12,388 nt of DNA. Origin: CAZUMJ01 sp964621605 (GTDB taxonomy: Bacteria; Actinomycetota; Acidimicrobiia; Acidimicrobiales; Iamiaceae). Of the stretch, positions 6,540 to 12,388 are shown one piece after another (the first letter of the stretch is position 1; each line of letters opens with the position of its first letter). Location: positions 1 through 12,388 of the forward strand of contig CAZUMJ010000055.1 of the NCBI GenBank assembly GCA_964621605.1, given 5' to 3'. The notes beneath the pieces are model-generated. The model was not told the DNA's origin. It did not search any database and worked only from the letters and a program-made list of their open reading frames with translations. The translations under genes were made by a program, and so were the position numbers.

Positions 6540-6614
6540 CGTCCGCACAGCGGGCACACGACGCGGTCCCGCTACGACACCCAACCCCTACCGCACCAAT
6601 CGGTGGATCCGGGT

Positions 6615-7748
6615 TCAGCGGGTGGTGCGCAGCGCCGACCGTCGAGCGTGGCGTTGGAGCGCGAGGAGGACGAGCTCGTCGATGAGCGCGGCGTAGGGCA
6701 GCCCGCTCGCTTCGAACAGCTTCGGGTACATGGACAACGGCGTGAACCCCGGGATGGTGTTGACCTCGTTCAGCAGCCACGAGCCGTCTGCCGTGAGGAA
6801 GAAGTCGACACGCGCCATGCCGTCGCACCTGTAGGCCCGAAAGGCCTTGCGGGCCAAGCCCTGTACGTGGGCGACGGCTGCTTCGTCGAGCGTCGCGGGG
6901 ATGTACAGCTGAGCCGCACCGTCGCGGTACTTGTCGTCGAAGTCGTAGAAGTCGTTGCCCGGGATGATCTCGCCGGGCACCGATGCGCGGGGCTCGCCGT
7001 CGACCGAGGCACCGAGCACCGCGACCTCGATCTCACGCCCAGCAACGAACTCCTCGACGACGACGAACTCGTCGAAGGTGAAGGCCACGTCGAGTGCCGC
7101 GCCGAGCTCCGCCTCGTCGTGCGCCTTTGAGATGCCGACCGATGAGCCGAGGTTGGCGGGTTTCACGAAGCAGGGGAACCCGATCGTCGCAACGACCTGC
7201 GCGACGATCTGCGCGCGGTCGATCCCGGCGTCGAACCCCAGCCACGTGCATTGCGGCAGGCCGGCTGTCGTGGCGATCGTCTTCGCCATCGCCTTGTCCA
7301 TGCACACCGCCGACGACAGGACGCCGCTGCCCACGTAGGGCACTCCCGCAAGCTCGAGCAGGCCTTGCACCGTCCCGTCTTCGCCGAACGTGCCGTGCAG
7401 CAGAGGGAGGACAACGACCGGCGCGTCGGCGTCGGTCGTTGATGGTGCGGCTGACGCGATGGGCGCGAGGGCCTGCTCGGGTGTGGTGTCGCGCCCGGTC
7501 GCCGCCAGCGGCCGTACGACGTCGGGGGATGAGAGCAACGCGGTGACGGCGTCGCGGTCGTGCACCCAGCGACCGTCCGGCGTGATCCCGACGGCATGCA
7601 GGTCATAGCGCGTCGCGTCGGCCGCGCGGAGCAGGTGGCTGGCGGTCACGCACGAGATCTCGTGCTCTGCAGAGCGGCCGCCGAACAGCACGACGAGCCG
7701 GACGCGCCCGGGAAGCGAGCGAGGGGCAGGGGGAGTCGGCTCGGTCAC
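6615..7748 (-). CDS. ddl: D-alanine--D-alanine ligase
   Basis: A 377-residue ATP-grasp enzyme that joins two D-alanines for the peptidoglycan precursor in the cytoplasm; normal length. Seen: N-terminal LFGGRSAEHEIS (21-32) with Glu28 for the first D-Ala, signature HGTFGEDGTVQGLLELAGVPYVG (118-140), ATP-binding Lys196 (FVKPANLGSSVGISK), hinge VVVEEF (229-234), omega-loop DDKYRD with Tyr274, Arg313 (GMARVDF), and the second signature LLNEVNTIPGFTPLSMYPK (325-343) with the metal-binding Glu/Asn. The KY pair in the omega loop is the D-Ala-D-Ala type rather than the D-lactate (VanA) type. GTG 7748 was chosen because a -10-like TACACT lies 6 bases upstream. The gene is divergent from murF, whose enzyme uses the dipeptide made here. 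Chromosomal housekeeping enzyme, very likely essential unless a second ddl exists. Confidence 0.96.
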   Translation of the reverse strand: MTEPTPPAPRSLPGRVRLVVLFGGRSAEHEISCVTASHLLRAADATRYDLHAVGITPDGRWVHDRDAVTALLSSPDVVRPLAATGRDTTPEQALAPIASAAPSTTDADAPVVVLPLLHGTFGEDGTVQGLLELAGVPYVGSGVLSSAVCMDKAMAKTIATTAGLPQCTWLGFDAGIDRAQIVAQVVATIGFPCFVKPANLGSSVGISKAHDEAELGAALDVAFTFDEFVVVEEFVAGREIEVAVLGASVDGEPRASVPGEIIPGNDFYDFDDKYRDGAAQLYIPATLDEAAVAHVQGLARKAFRAYRCDGMARVDFFLTADGSWLLNEVNTIPGFTPLSMYPKLFEASGLPYAALIDELVLLALQRHARRSALRTTR

Positions 7749-7754
7749 GGGGCG

Positions 7755-7760
7755 AGTGTA
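7755..7760 (-). promoter_or_regulatory. Putative -10 box (TACACT) of ddl
   Basis: On the minus strand TACACT fits TANNNT and ends 6 bases before GTG 7748, implying a leaderless transcript and supporting this start. No clear -35. It lies about 65 bp from the putative murF -10 on the other strand. Confidence 0.45.
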
Positions 7761-7825
7761 GAAGTGCGGTCGAGCTCCGGCGGCGACCGGTGCCGGTGGC
7801 CGCCGGGCAGTCGGAAGCGCGGCGG

Positions 7826-7831
7826 TAGCGT
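7826..7831 (+). promoter_or_regulatory. Putative -10 box (TAGCGT) of murF
   Basis: TAGCGT matches TANNNT and ends 6 bases before GTG 7838, again implying a leaderless mRNA for the murF operon. No Shine-Dalgarno is seen in front of that GTG. Confidence 0.4.
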
Positions 7832-7837
7832 CACCTT

Positions 7838-9169
7838 GTGCGCTTCACCCTCAACGACGTCGCTGTGGCGACCGGCGGCACCGCCGTCGGAGATGCCGTC
7901 GTCGACGGGCTCTCCATCGACTCCCGTACGACTCGTGTCGGCGAGTTGTTCGTGCCGATCGTGGCCGCCCGTGATGGGCACGACTTCGTCGACGCGGCCA
8001 TCGAGCGGGGCGCGGCGGCTTATCTCACCATGCGCGGAGCGTTCGATGGCGACACCCCGCATGTACGCGTCGGCGACACCGCGACCGCGCTGTTGTCCAT
8101 CGGTGCAGCGGCTCGAGCCCGCCTTCCCGAGCGCGTCGTGGGCGTGACCGGCTCGGTCGGCAAGACCTCGACGAAGGACCTGTTGGCCGCCGTCCTCGCG
8201 ACGCGTTGGGCAACCGCAGCGAACGAGCGGTCTTTCAACAACGAGCTCGGCGTGCCTATCACCCTTGCTGGCGCGCCCGACGGCACCGAGGCGGCCGTCA
8301 TCGAGATGGGAGCACGGGGCTCGGGCCACATCGCGAAACTCTGCGCCGTGGCTCGCCCCACGGTCGGGGTCGTCACGGTGGTGCGTGGAGCGCATCTCGA
8401 ACTGTTCGGCGACCTCGACGTGGTGGCGCAGGCGAAGGGCGAGCTTGTCGCCGCGTTGCCTGCGTCGGGCACCGCGGTCCTCAACGCCGACGATCCGCGC
8501 GTCGTGGCGATGGCCAGGCGCAGTGCGGCGTCGGTGGTGAGGTTCGGGGTCGAGTCCGCCGGCGCTGACGTGCGCGCCGAGGGGGTCACCGTCGACGACG
8601 ACCTTCGTGCGTCGTTCAACCTGGTGTCGCCGTGGGGATCGGCAGCGATTCGCCTCGCTGCGCGTGGCCGACACCAGGTTGTGAACGCCCTTGCCGCCGC
8701 CGCAGCCGGGTTGGTGTGCGAGGTGTCGCTCGATGGAGTCGTGCACGCCCTTTCGACCGCAGAGCTGTCGCCGTCGCGCATGGCGCTGCGGGTCGCGGCG
8801 AACGGACTTCGTGTGCTCGACGACGCGTACAACGCGAACCCGGCCTCGATGGCGGCGGCGATCGACGCACTGGCCGATCTGCCTGCACGTCGTCGGGTGG
8901 CGGTGCTGGGCACGATGGCCGAGTTGGGCCCCGGTGCCGGGGCCGCGCACCGGGAGGCGGCGTTGCATGCCCGAGCTGCCGGCATCGAGGTGGTGGCGGT
9001 GGGGGAAGAGCGCTATGGCACCGACGTCGTCAATGTGTCGGACTGGGTCGCGGCGGTCGACTGGGTTCGAGCACACGACCTCGGCGACGGCGACGCGGTG
9101 CTGTGCAAGGCGAGCCATTCGGTGGGCTTGGAGCGGGTAGCCGCGGCGCTGTGCGGCGACGATGTCTGA
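7838..9169 (+). CDS. murF: UDP-N-acetylmuramoyl-tripeptide--D-alanyl-D-alanine ligase
   Basis: A 443-residue Mur ligase, normal length for MurF, which adds D-Ala-D-Ala to the UDP-MurNAc-tripeptide in the cytoplasm. The N-terminal substrate domain contains GLSIDSRTTRVGELFVPI (24-41), characteristic of MurE/MurF. The central ATPase domain has P-loop GVTGSVGKTSTKD (102-114), NNELGVPITL (134-143), EMGARGSGHI (156-165), a probable carbamylated Lys200 (AQAKGEL) and NADD (216-219). The C-terminal domain begins around GRHQVVNALAAAAAG and carries DDAYNANPASM. The GTG at 7838 was chosen on the -10 box six bases upstream and on the fit of the N-terminus (MRFTLNDVA). It lies outside any dcw cluster here but divergent from ddl, so substrate maker and substrate user are paired. 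Its end overlaps the next gene by 8 bp, suggesting translational coupling. Confidence 0.96.
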   Translation: MRFTLNDVAVATGGTAVGDAVVDGLSIDSRTTRVGELFVPIVAARDGHDFVDAAIERGAAAYLTMRGAFDGDTPHVRVGDTATALLSIGAAARARLPERVVGVTGSVGKTSTKDLLAAVLATRWATAANERSFNNELGVPITLAGAPDGTEAAVIEMGARGSGHIAKLCAVARPTVGVVTVVRGAHLELFGDLDVVAQAKGELVAALPASGTAVLNADDPRVVAMARRSAASVVRFGVESAGADVRAEGVTVDDDLRASFNLVSPWGSAAIRLAARGRHQVVNALAAAAAGLVCEVSLDGVVHALSTAELSPSRMALRVAANGLRVLDDAYNANPASMAAAIDALADLPARRRVAVLGTMAELGPGAGAAHREAALHARAAGIEVVAVGEERYGTDVVNVSDWVAAVDWVRAHDLGDGDAVLCKASHSVGLERVAAALCGDDV

Positions 9170-10091
9170 ACCGCTCCGCGTCGCCGTGGCACCCGCCGGG
9201 GTGCGACCGTGGCTCGAGGAAGCGGTCGTCGCCGGCGGGGGGAGCCTCGTACCGGTCGACGTGGCAGAGGCACTGGTCTGGGCAGATGCGGCTGCGCCCG
9301 CCGATCTCGCGGCGCTGCTCGACGCGCACGGCGCCATCTCGTGGGTGCAGCTGCCGTGGGCCGGCGTCGAGGCGCACGTCCCCACGATTCGGCGGCATGA
9401 TCACCTCGTCTGGACCTGCGGCAAGGGGGTGTACGCGCAGCCGGTGGCCGAGCACGCCCTCGCATTGGGGCTGGCCGGGCTGCGGGGTGTGGTCACGTAC
9501 GGCTGTGCAACCTCCTGGCGGGAGCCCGGCGAGCTTGGGGTGACGCTGCGAGGGGCGCACGTCGTGGTGCTGGGCGCCGGAGGCATCACCGAGGTGCTGC
9601 TCGACCTCCTCGCGCCGTTCGGTGCATCTGTCACGGTCGTGCGGCGCCGGGCAGAACCGATGGCCGGGGCCGATCGCACCGTGACGCTCGACGACCTGCA
9701 CGCGGTGCTCCCCACCACCGACCTTCTCGTGTTGGCGTTGGCCCTCACACCAGAGACGGTCCGCGTCATAGGTGCGCAAGAGCTGGCCTTGTTGCCTCGC
9801 CACGCGTGGCTGGTGAACGTGGCCCGCGGCGCGCACGTCGACACGGACGCGCTCGTGGCAGCACTGCGTGCTGGGACGATCGGTGGTGCTGCGCTCGACG
9901 TGACAGATCCCGAGCCGCTGCCCGACAACCACGCCCTGTGGACCTTGCCGAACTGTCTCGTCACGCCGCACGTCGGCAACACCTCCGCGATGGCGGTGCC
10001 GCTCCTTGCCGCACGCGTGACCGAGAACGTGGAGCGCCGTGGCGCCGGACGAGAGCTGCTCGGCCTGGTCGACCCGGCCGCGGGGTACTGA
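9162..10091 (+). CDS. D-2-hydroxyacid dehydrogenase (D-isomer-specific, NAD-dependent)
   Basis: A 309-residue enzyme of the D-2-hydroxyacid dehydrogenase family, interconverting 2-oxo acids and D-2-hydroxy acids; specificity cannot be read. The catalytic triad is present: Arg222 (NVARG), Glu251 (DVTDPEPLP) and His270 (TPHVGN). The nucleotide-binding turn is VLGAGGITE (136-144); the third glycine of GxGxxG is Thr143. Hydrophobic VWTCGKGVYAQPVAEHALAL (84-103) is the usual entry into the NAD domain. Its ATG lies inside the end of murF (8-bp overlap), so it is transcribed with murF and probably translationally coupled. No established cell-wall role is known to me for this family; the pairing could be mere operon packing. 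It might be a hydroxypyruvate/glyoxylate reductase-like enzyme. Family assignment sure, function open. Confidence 0.9.
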   Translation: MSEPLRVAVAPAGVRPWLEEAVVAGGGSLVPVDVAEALVWADAAAPADLAALLDAHGAISWVQLPWAGVEAHVPTIRRHDHLVWTCGKGVYAQPVAEHALALGLAGLRGVVTYGCATSWREPGELGVTLRGAHVVVLGAGGITEVLLDLLAPFGASVTVVRRRAEPMAGADRTVTLDDLHAVLPTTDLLVLALALTPETVRVIGAQELALLPRHAWLVNVARGAHVDTDALVAALRAGTIGGAALDVTDPEPLPDNHALWTLPNCLVTPHVGNTSAMAVPLLAARVTENVERRGAGRELLGLVDPAAGY

Positions 10092-10100
10092 GGGACCGCG

Positions 10101-10790
10101 GTGCCCGCTCGGTCGCCGTTCGAGGTGCTCGGCGCACGACCGGACGCCTCGGTGGCGGAACTGCAGCAGGCGTATCGCGCGCTGGTCCGCCGCCTGCATC
10201 CCGATCACCTCCCCGCGGACACGTCCCCTCGTGAGCCCGACGGGGCCGCCGAGCGGCTTCGAGAGGTGACGGCCGCGTGGAACGACGTACGCACGCCGCA
10301 GGGGTTGGCGGAAGCCCGTCGAGTGTGGGGGAGTGCTGATGCCTGGCCTCCGGGGTCGGGAGGGCACGCATGGTCGTCGGCGCGGGGCTGGGCGGGGGAC
10401 GGTGATCGCCATGGAGCGCCAGAGGAGGGCACGTCGTCTGCGATGGGCAACGAGGCGGTGCCGCCCCACGGCTCGCTGTGGTTGCCGGTGCTGCTCGCCG
10501 TCGGCGGCCTGATCGTGTTCGCGGTGCTGTTCGTCGCCACCGCCTACCTGGGACGGGACCGATCCCCGGCGTCGCGGCCGTCGACGATCACGTCGGGCGT
10601 GTGCGTGCGTGTGCGGACAGGACCGGTGAGCGAGGTGGTGCCGTGCGACGGACCCAACGACGGTCGGGTGGTCGGGCATGCCTCGACCGCTGCGGAGTGC
10701 CCGGCCGGCTCGACTGCTCGACGGCTCTGGGCTGACGACACGGGCGTGAGCTGTCTCGTCGCAGCGCCACACCCTGCACCTCCCAACTGA
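10101..10790 (+). CDS. Membrane-anchored J-domain protein with cysteine-containing outer domain
   Basis: A 229-residue protein. The N-terminal J-domain (about 5-75: SPFEVLGARPDASVAELQQAYRAL...) keeps the essential HPD at 33-35, needed to stimulate DnaK ATPase. A polar linker rich in glycine and serine follows (76-124). One transmembrane helix spans about 126-149 (LWLPVLLAVGGLIVFAVLFVATAYL). A tail of about 80 residues carries four cysteines, 168, 182, 200 and 218, spaced as in small extracytoplasmic actinobacterial domains (GVC...VPCDGPNDGRVVG...CP). No signal peptide, so the J-domain faces the cytoplasm and the tail outside; this topology is inferred from the single helix. GTG 10101 has GAGGG six bases upstream, overlapping the previous stop, so it is co-transcribed with murF and the dehydrogenase. 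It is neither a full DnaJ nor DjlA (no zinc-finger region). Role unknown; it might recruit Hsp70 to the membrane. Confidence 0.8.
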   Translation: MPARSPFEVLGARPDASVAELQQAYRALVRRLHPDHLPADTSPREPDGAAERLREVTAAWNDVRTPQGLAEARRVWGSADAWPPGSGGHAWSSARGWAGDGDRHGAPEEGTSSAMGNEAVPPHGSLWLPVLLAVGGLIVFAVLFVATAYLGRDRSPASRPSTITSGVCVRVRTGPVSEVVPCDGPNDGRVVGHASTAAECPAGSTARRLWADDTGVSCLVAAPHPAPPN

Positions 10791-10818
10791 TCCCCGAGCA
10801 CGGCGTCGAGCGAAGTCG

Positions 10819-10824
10819 TACGGT
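10819..10824 (+). promoter_or_regulatory. Putative -10 box (TACGGT) of the amidase gene
   Basis: TACGGT fits TANNNT and ends 6 bases before ATG 10831, the same spacing as for the toxin, ddl and murF. It lies 28 bp after the stop of the J-domain gene, so the amidase probably has its own leaderless transcript rather than belonging to the murF operon. Confidence 0.45.
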
Positions 10825-10830
10825 TCGCCC

Positions 10831-12243
10831 ATGGACTTCCGTGAGAGCTCACTTGCAGAGATCGCCTCGCTGGTGCAGTCCGGCGAGGTCAGCGCGGTGG
10901 AGGTGACGAGCGCCGCGTTGGCGCGCATCGACGCCCTGGACGACGCGATCCACGCGTTCACCGCGGTCGACGGCGAACGCGCGCTCGCGGATGCGTCAGA
11001 CCTCGACCAGCGGCGCGGTCGGGGCGAAGATCTCGGGGCCCTCGCGGGAGTTCCGATCGGCGTGAAGGACCTGGAGGATGCCTTCGGGTTCACGACCTCG
11101 TACGGGTCTGCGCTCTCGGCAGGTGACCCTCCCGCGGCTCGTGACTCGTTGCTGGTGGAGCGCCTCAAGGCCGCGGGGTGCGTGGTCCTCGGCAAGACGA
11201 ACACGCCCGAACACGGCTACAAGGGCGATACGACGAACCCGACCTTCGGGTCGACGGGCAACCCGTGGGATCCCTCCCGGTCGGCTGGCGGGTCATCCGG
11301 GGGAAGCGCTGCCGCCGTGGCGGCCGGCATGGTTCCGCTTGCCACCGCTTCAGACGGAGGCGGGTCGATCCGCATTCCGTCCGCGCTGTGCGGGCTCCCG
11401 GGCTTCAAGCCTTCGCCTGGTCGCGTGCCGATGGGTGGACCCCGCCCGCCGGCATGGGTGTTCCTGTCCGTGAAGGGGCTCCTGGCGCGCACGGTCGGCG
11501 ACGTGGCTCTCGCGCTCGACGCGGTGCTGGGGCCCGATCCGAGCGACCTCATGTCGCTTCCGATGCCTGAGCAATCCTGGGCCGATGGGGTCGAAGATCT
11601 CCGGCTGCCGCGTCGCGTTGCCTGGTCGCCCAACCTCGGGTTCGCGCCGGTCGACGCCGAGGTGCTCGCGGTCTGCGAGGCGGCGCTGCGTCGCATCGAA
11701 GACACGGGTACAGAGGTGGTGCCGGTGGACGGGCCTTTCGACAAGGACCCGGTCGCCGACTTCCTCGTCCTCTCCGGTGTTGGCACGCTCGCGTTGCTGC
11801 AGGAGCACCGGGGGACAGATCGCTGGGAGCAGATCGACCCGGAGTTGCGCTTCCTGCTGGAGATGGCCGACTCCGTGTCGAACACGCGGTTCGTCGAGGC
11901 GCTCGGTGCGGGTCACCTACTGAACCTTCGCCTGGTCGACCTGTTCCACCGATGCCCGTTCCTGCTGACGCCAACCGTCGCGGGGCAGACCGGGCCGGCT
12001 GGGGGAGTGGGTACCATCGACGGCGTTGAGGACCCGAACTGGGTGCGACTCACGTACCCGTTCAACCTGACGCGCTCGCCTGCCGGGAGCGTGCCCGTCG
12101 GTCTCACCGGCGACGGGATGCCGGTGGGCCTGCAGGTGATCGGCCCTCAGCACGCGGACATGGCGGTGCTGCGCCTCATGGCGGCAATCGAGGAGTTGCT
12201 CGATCTCGACCTCACGGCGCCCGAGCCGGTCGGTGCGCCGTAG
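10831..12243 (+). CDS. Amidase-signature family hydrolase
   Basis: A 470-residue amidase-signature enzyme, normal length. Such enzymes hydrolyse carboxamides in the cytoplasm; GatA is a relative. The Ser-cisSer-Lys triad is complete: Lys79 (GVPIGVKD), Ser155 in SAGGSSGGSAAAVAAG, and nucleophile Ser179 in SDGGGSIRIPSALCGLPGFKPS. KTNTPEHG (122-129) is the usual conserved stretch after the lysine. The C-terminal half (TPTVAG, PFNLTRSPAGSVPVGL, PVGLQVIGP) is typical of non-Gat amidases. The substrate cannot be deduced. It is not likely to be GatA, because no gatB or gatC is adjacent and the ending differs from the tRNA amidotransferase form. ATG 10831 is supported by a -10 box six bases upstream. 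It stands alone, between the murF operon and a tRNA gene. Confidence 0.93.
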   Translation: MDFRESSLAEIASLVQSGEVSAVEVTSAALARIDALDDAIHAFTAVDGERALADASDLDQRRGRGEDLGALAGVPIGVKDLEDAFGFTTSYGSALSAGDPPAARDSLLVERLKAAGCVVLGKTNTPEHGYKGDTTNPTFGSTGNPWDPSRSAGGSSGGSAAAVAAGMVPLATASDGGGSIRIPSALCGLPGFKPSPGRVPMGGPRPPAWVFLSVKGLLARTVGDVALALDAVLGPDPSDLMSLPMPEQSWADGVEDLRLPRRVAWSPNLGFAPVDAEVLAVCEAALRRIEDTGTEVVPVDGPFDKDPVADFLVLSGVGTLALLQEHRGTDRWEQIDPELRFLLEMADSVSNTRFVEALGAGHLLNLRLVDLFHRCPFLLTPTVAGQTGPAGGVGTIDGVEDPNWVRLTYPFNLTRSPAGSVPVGLTGDGMPVGLQVIGPQHADMAVLRLMAAIEELLDLDLTAPEPVGAP

Positions 12244-12270
12244 GTCGACGGTCCCCGGGAACCGCTCGGC

Positions 12271-12290
12271 GGGTGCGAGAGGGTGCGAGG
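12271..12290 (+). repeat. Two near-identical 10-bp tandem units upstream of tRNA-Val
   Basis: GGGTGCGAGA is followed directly by GGGTGCGAGG, differing only in the last base. It lies just upstream of the tRNA promoter. Function unknown; it may be chance in GC-rich DNA. Confidence 0.6.
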
Positions 12291-12298
12291 CCGTGCGC

Positions 12299-12304
12299 TA
12301 ACCT
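12299..12304 (+). promoter_or_regulatory. Putative -10 box (TAACCT) of tRNA-Val
   Basis: TAACCT matches TANNNT, ending 13 bases before the mature tRNA 5' end. That would give a short 5' leader for RNase P to remove. No clear -35. Confidence 0.4.
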
Positions 12305-12317
12305 CGGCGTCCCGCAC

Positions 12318-12388
12318 GGGCGTATGGCTCAGTTGGTTAGAGCGCTGCCTTCACACGGCAGAGGTCACAGGTTCGAGTCCTGTTACGC
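12318..12388 (+). tRNA. tRNA-Val (anticodon CAC), 3' end cut by window edge
   Basis: The cloverleaf is complete apart from the last bases. Acceptor GGGCGTA pairs with TACGC plus two bases beyond the edge. D-arm GCTC/GAGC encloses AGTTGGTTA. Anticodon stem CTGCC/GGCAG holds loop TTCACAC, giving anticodon CAC, which reads valine GTG codons. T-arm ACAGG/CCTGT holds TTCGAGT. Whether CCA is encoded cannot be seen. The anticodon suits a high-GC genome in which GTG is a common valine codon. Confidence 0.95.

Larger units (their letters stand above)
6337..6614. other. Gene-free region between convergent antitoxin and ddl genes
   Basis: This 278-bp stretch separates two genes that converge on it. Frames open here are short, arginine/proline rich, or shadows running out of ddl, and no family was recognised. 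It contains two GC-rich hairpins that may terminate transcription from either side (listed separately). A minus-strand frame has a CPLCGR motif, but it has no credible continuation. Confidence 0.6.

Noticed and set aside
6479..6559. Minus-strand CPLCGRTGRRW stretch, considered as a zinc-ribbon or transposase remnant
   Set aside because: Only one cysteine pair, no second knuckle, no recognisable downstream homology, no terminal inverted repeats.
6615..7748. Possible VanA-like D-alanine--D-lactate ligase
   Set aside because: The omega loop carries the Lys-Tyr pair typical of D-Ala-D-Ala ligases, and no vanH- or vanX-like gene is adjacent. The hydroxyacid dehydrogenase is in another operon beyond murF.
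7745..9385. Minus-strand frame of 546 codons opposite murF
   Set aside because: Antisense shadow of murF, low-complexity Arg/His/Gly composition and no recognisable domain.
9030..11204. Minus-strand frame of 724 codons opposite the hydroxyacid dehydrogenase and J-domain genes
   Set aside because: It crosses three well-supported plus-strand genes and has shadow-like composition. Long open frames are expected in GC-rich sequence.
10831..12243. GatA subunit of the tRNA amidotransferase
   Set aside because: No gatC or gatB next to it, and the C-terminal half resembles general amidases.
12251..12266. Near-palindrome CGGTCCCCGGGAACCG after the amidase, considered as a terminator
   Set aside because: One internal mismatch, no loop bases and no T-run, so it would not form a stable hairpin.

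Overview
The window is high-GC DNA with dense, often overlapping genes, many GTG starts and several apparently leaderless promoters. It looks like an actinobacterial chromosome. An Acidimicrobiia-like lineage is my guess from the gene mix (SDR-HAD fusion, LarA homologue, Ddl/MurF outside a dcw cluster) and is inference only. No phage, insertion sequence, CRISPR array or replication origin was recognised.

Left part (1-5603): a minus-strand operon of three tightly coupled genes. It encodes a two-domain protein (fatty-acyl-CoA-reductase-like SDR fused to a HAD-like domain), a zinc-dependent medium-chain dehydrogenase, and a LarA/DUF2088 (nickel-pincer racemase superfamily) protein that runs off the left edge. 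A TetR-family regulator diverges from it, and a perfect 16-bp inverted repeat sits in the very short shared promoter region. The genes look like one regulated redox/epimerisation pathway for an acyl or hydroxy-acid substrate. The substrate is unknown, and both the LarA-like and HAD-like domains lack expected catalytic residues.

Middle (5604-6614): a type II toxin-antitoxin module of the RelE/HigB (Gp49-like) type, toxin first. The toxin frame is broken exactly at three perfect tandem copies of an 8-bp unit. Removing one copy restores a textbook family sequence. The XRE antitoxin is intact. A gene-free stretch with two hairpins separates it from the convergent ddl gene.

Right part (6615-12388): D-alanine-D-alanine ligase (minus) is head-to-head with murF (plus), so the enzyme making D-Ala-D-Ala and the enzyme consuming it share one intergenic region. 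murF overlaps a D-2-hydroxyacid dehydrogenase, which is followed by a membrane-anchored J-domain protein with a cysteine-bearing outer domain. An amidase-signature enzyme with its own promoter follows, then a tRNA-Val(CAC) cut by the right edge.

Across the window, six start codons lie 6 or 7 bases after a TANNNT hexamer, which suggests leaderless mRNAs. Internal operon genes use Shine-Dalgarno sequences or overlapping stop/start codons instead.
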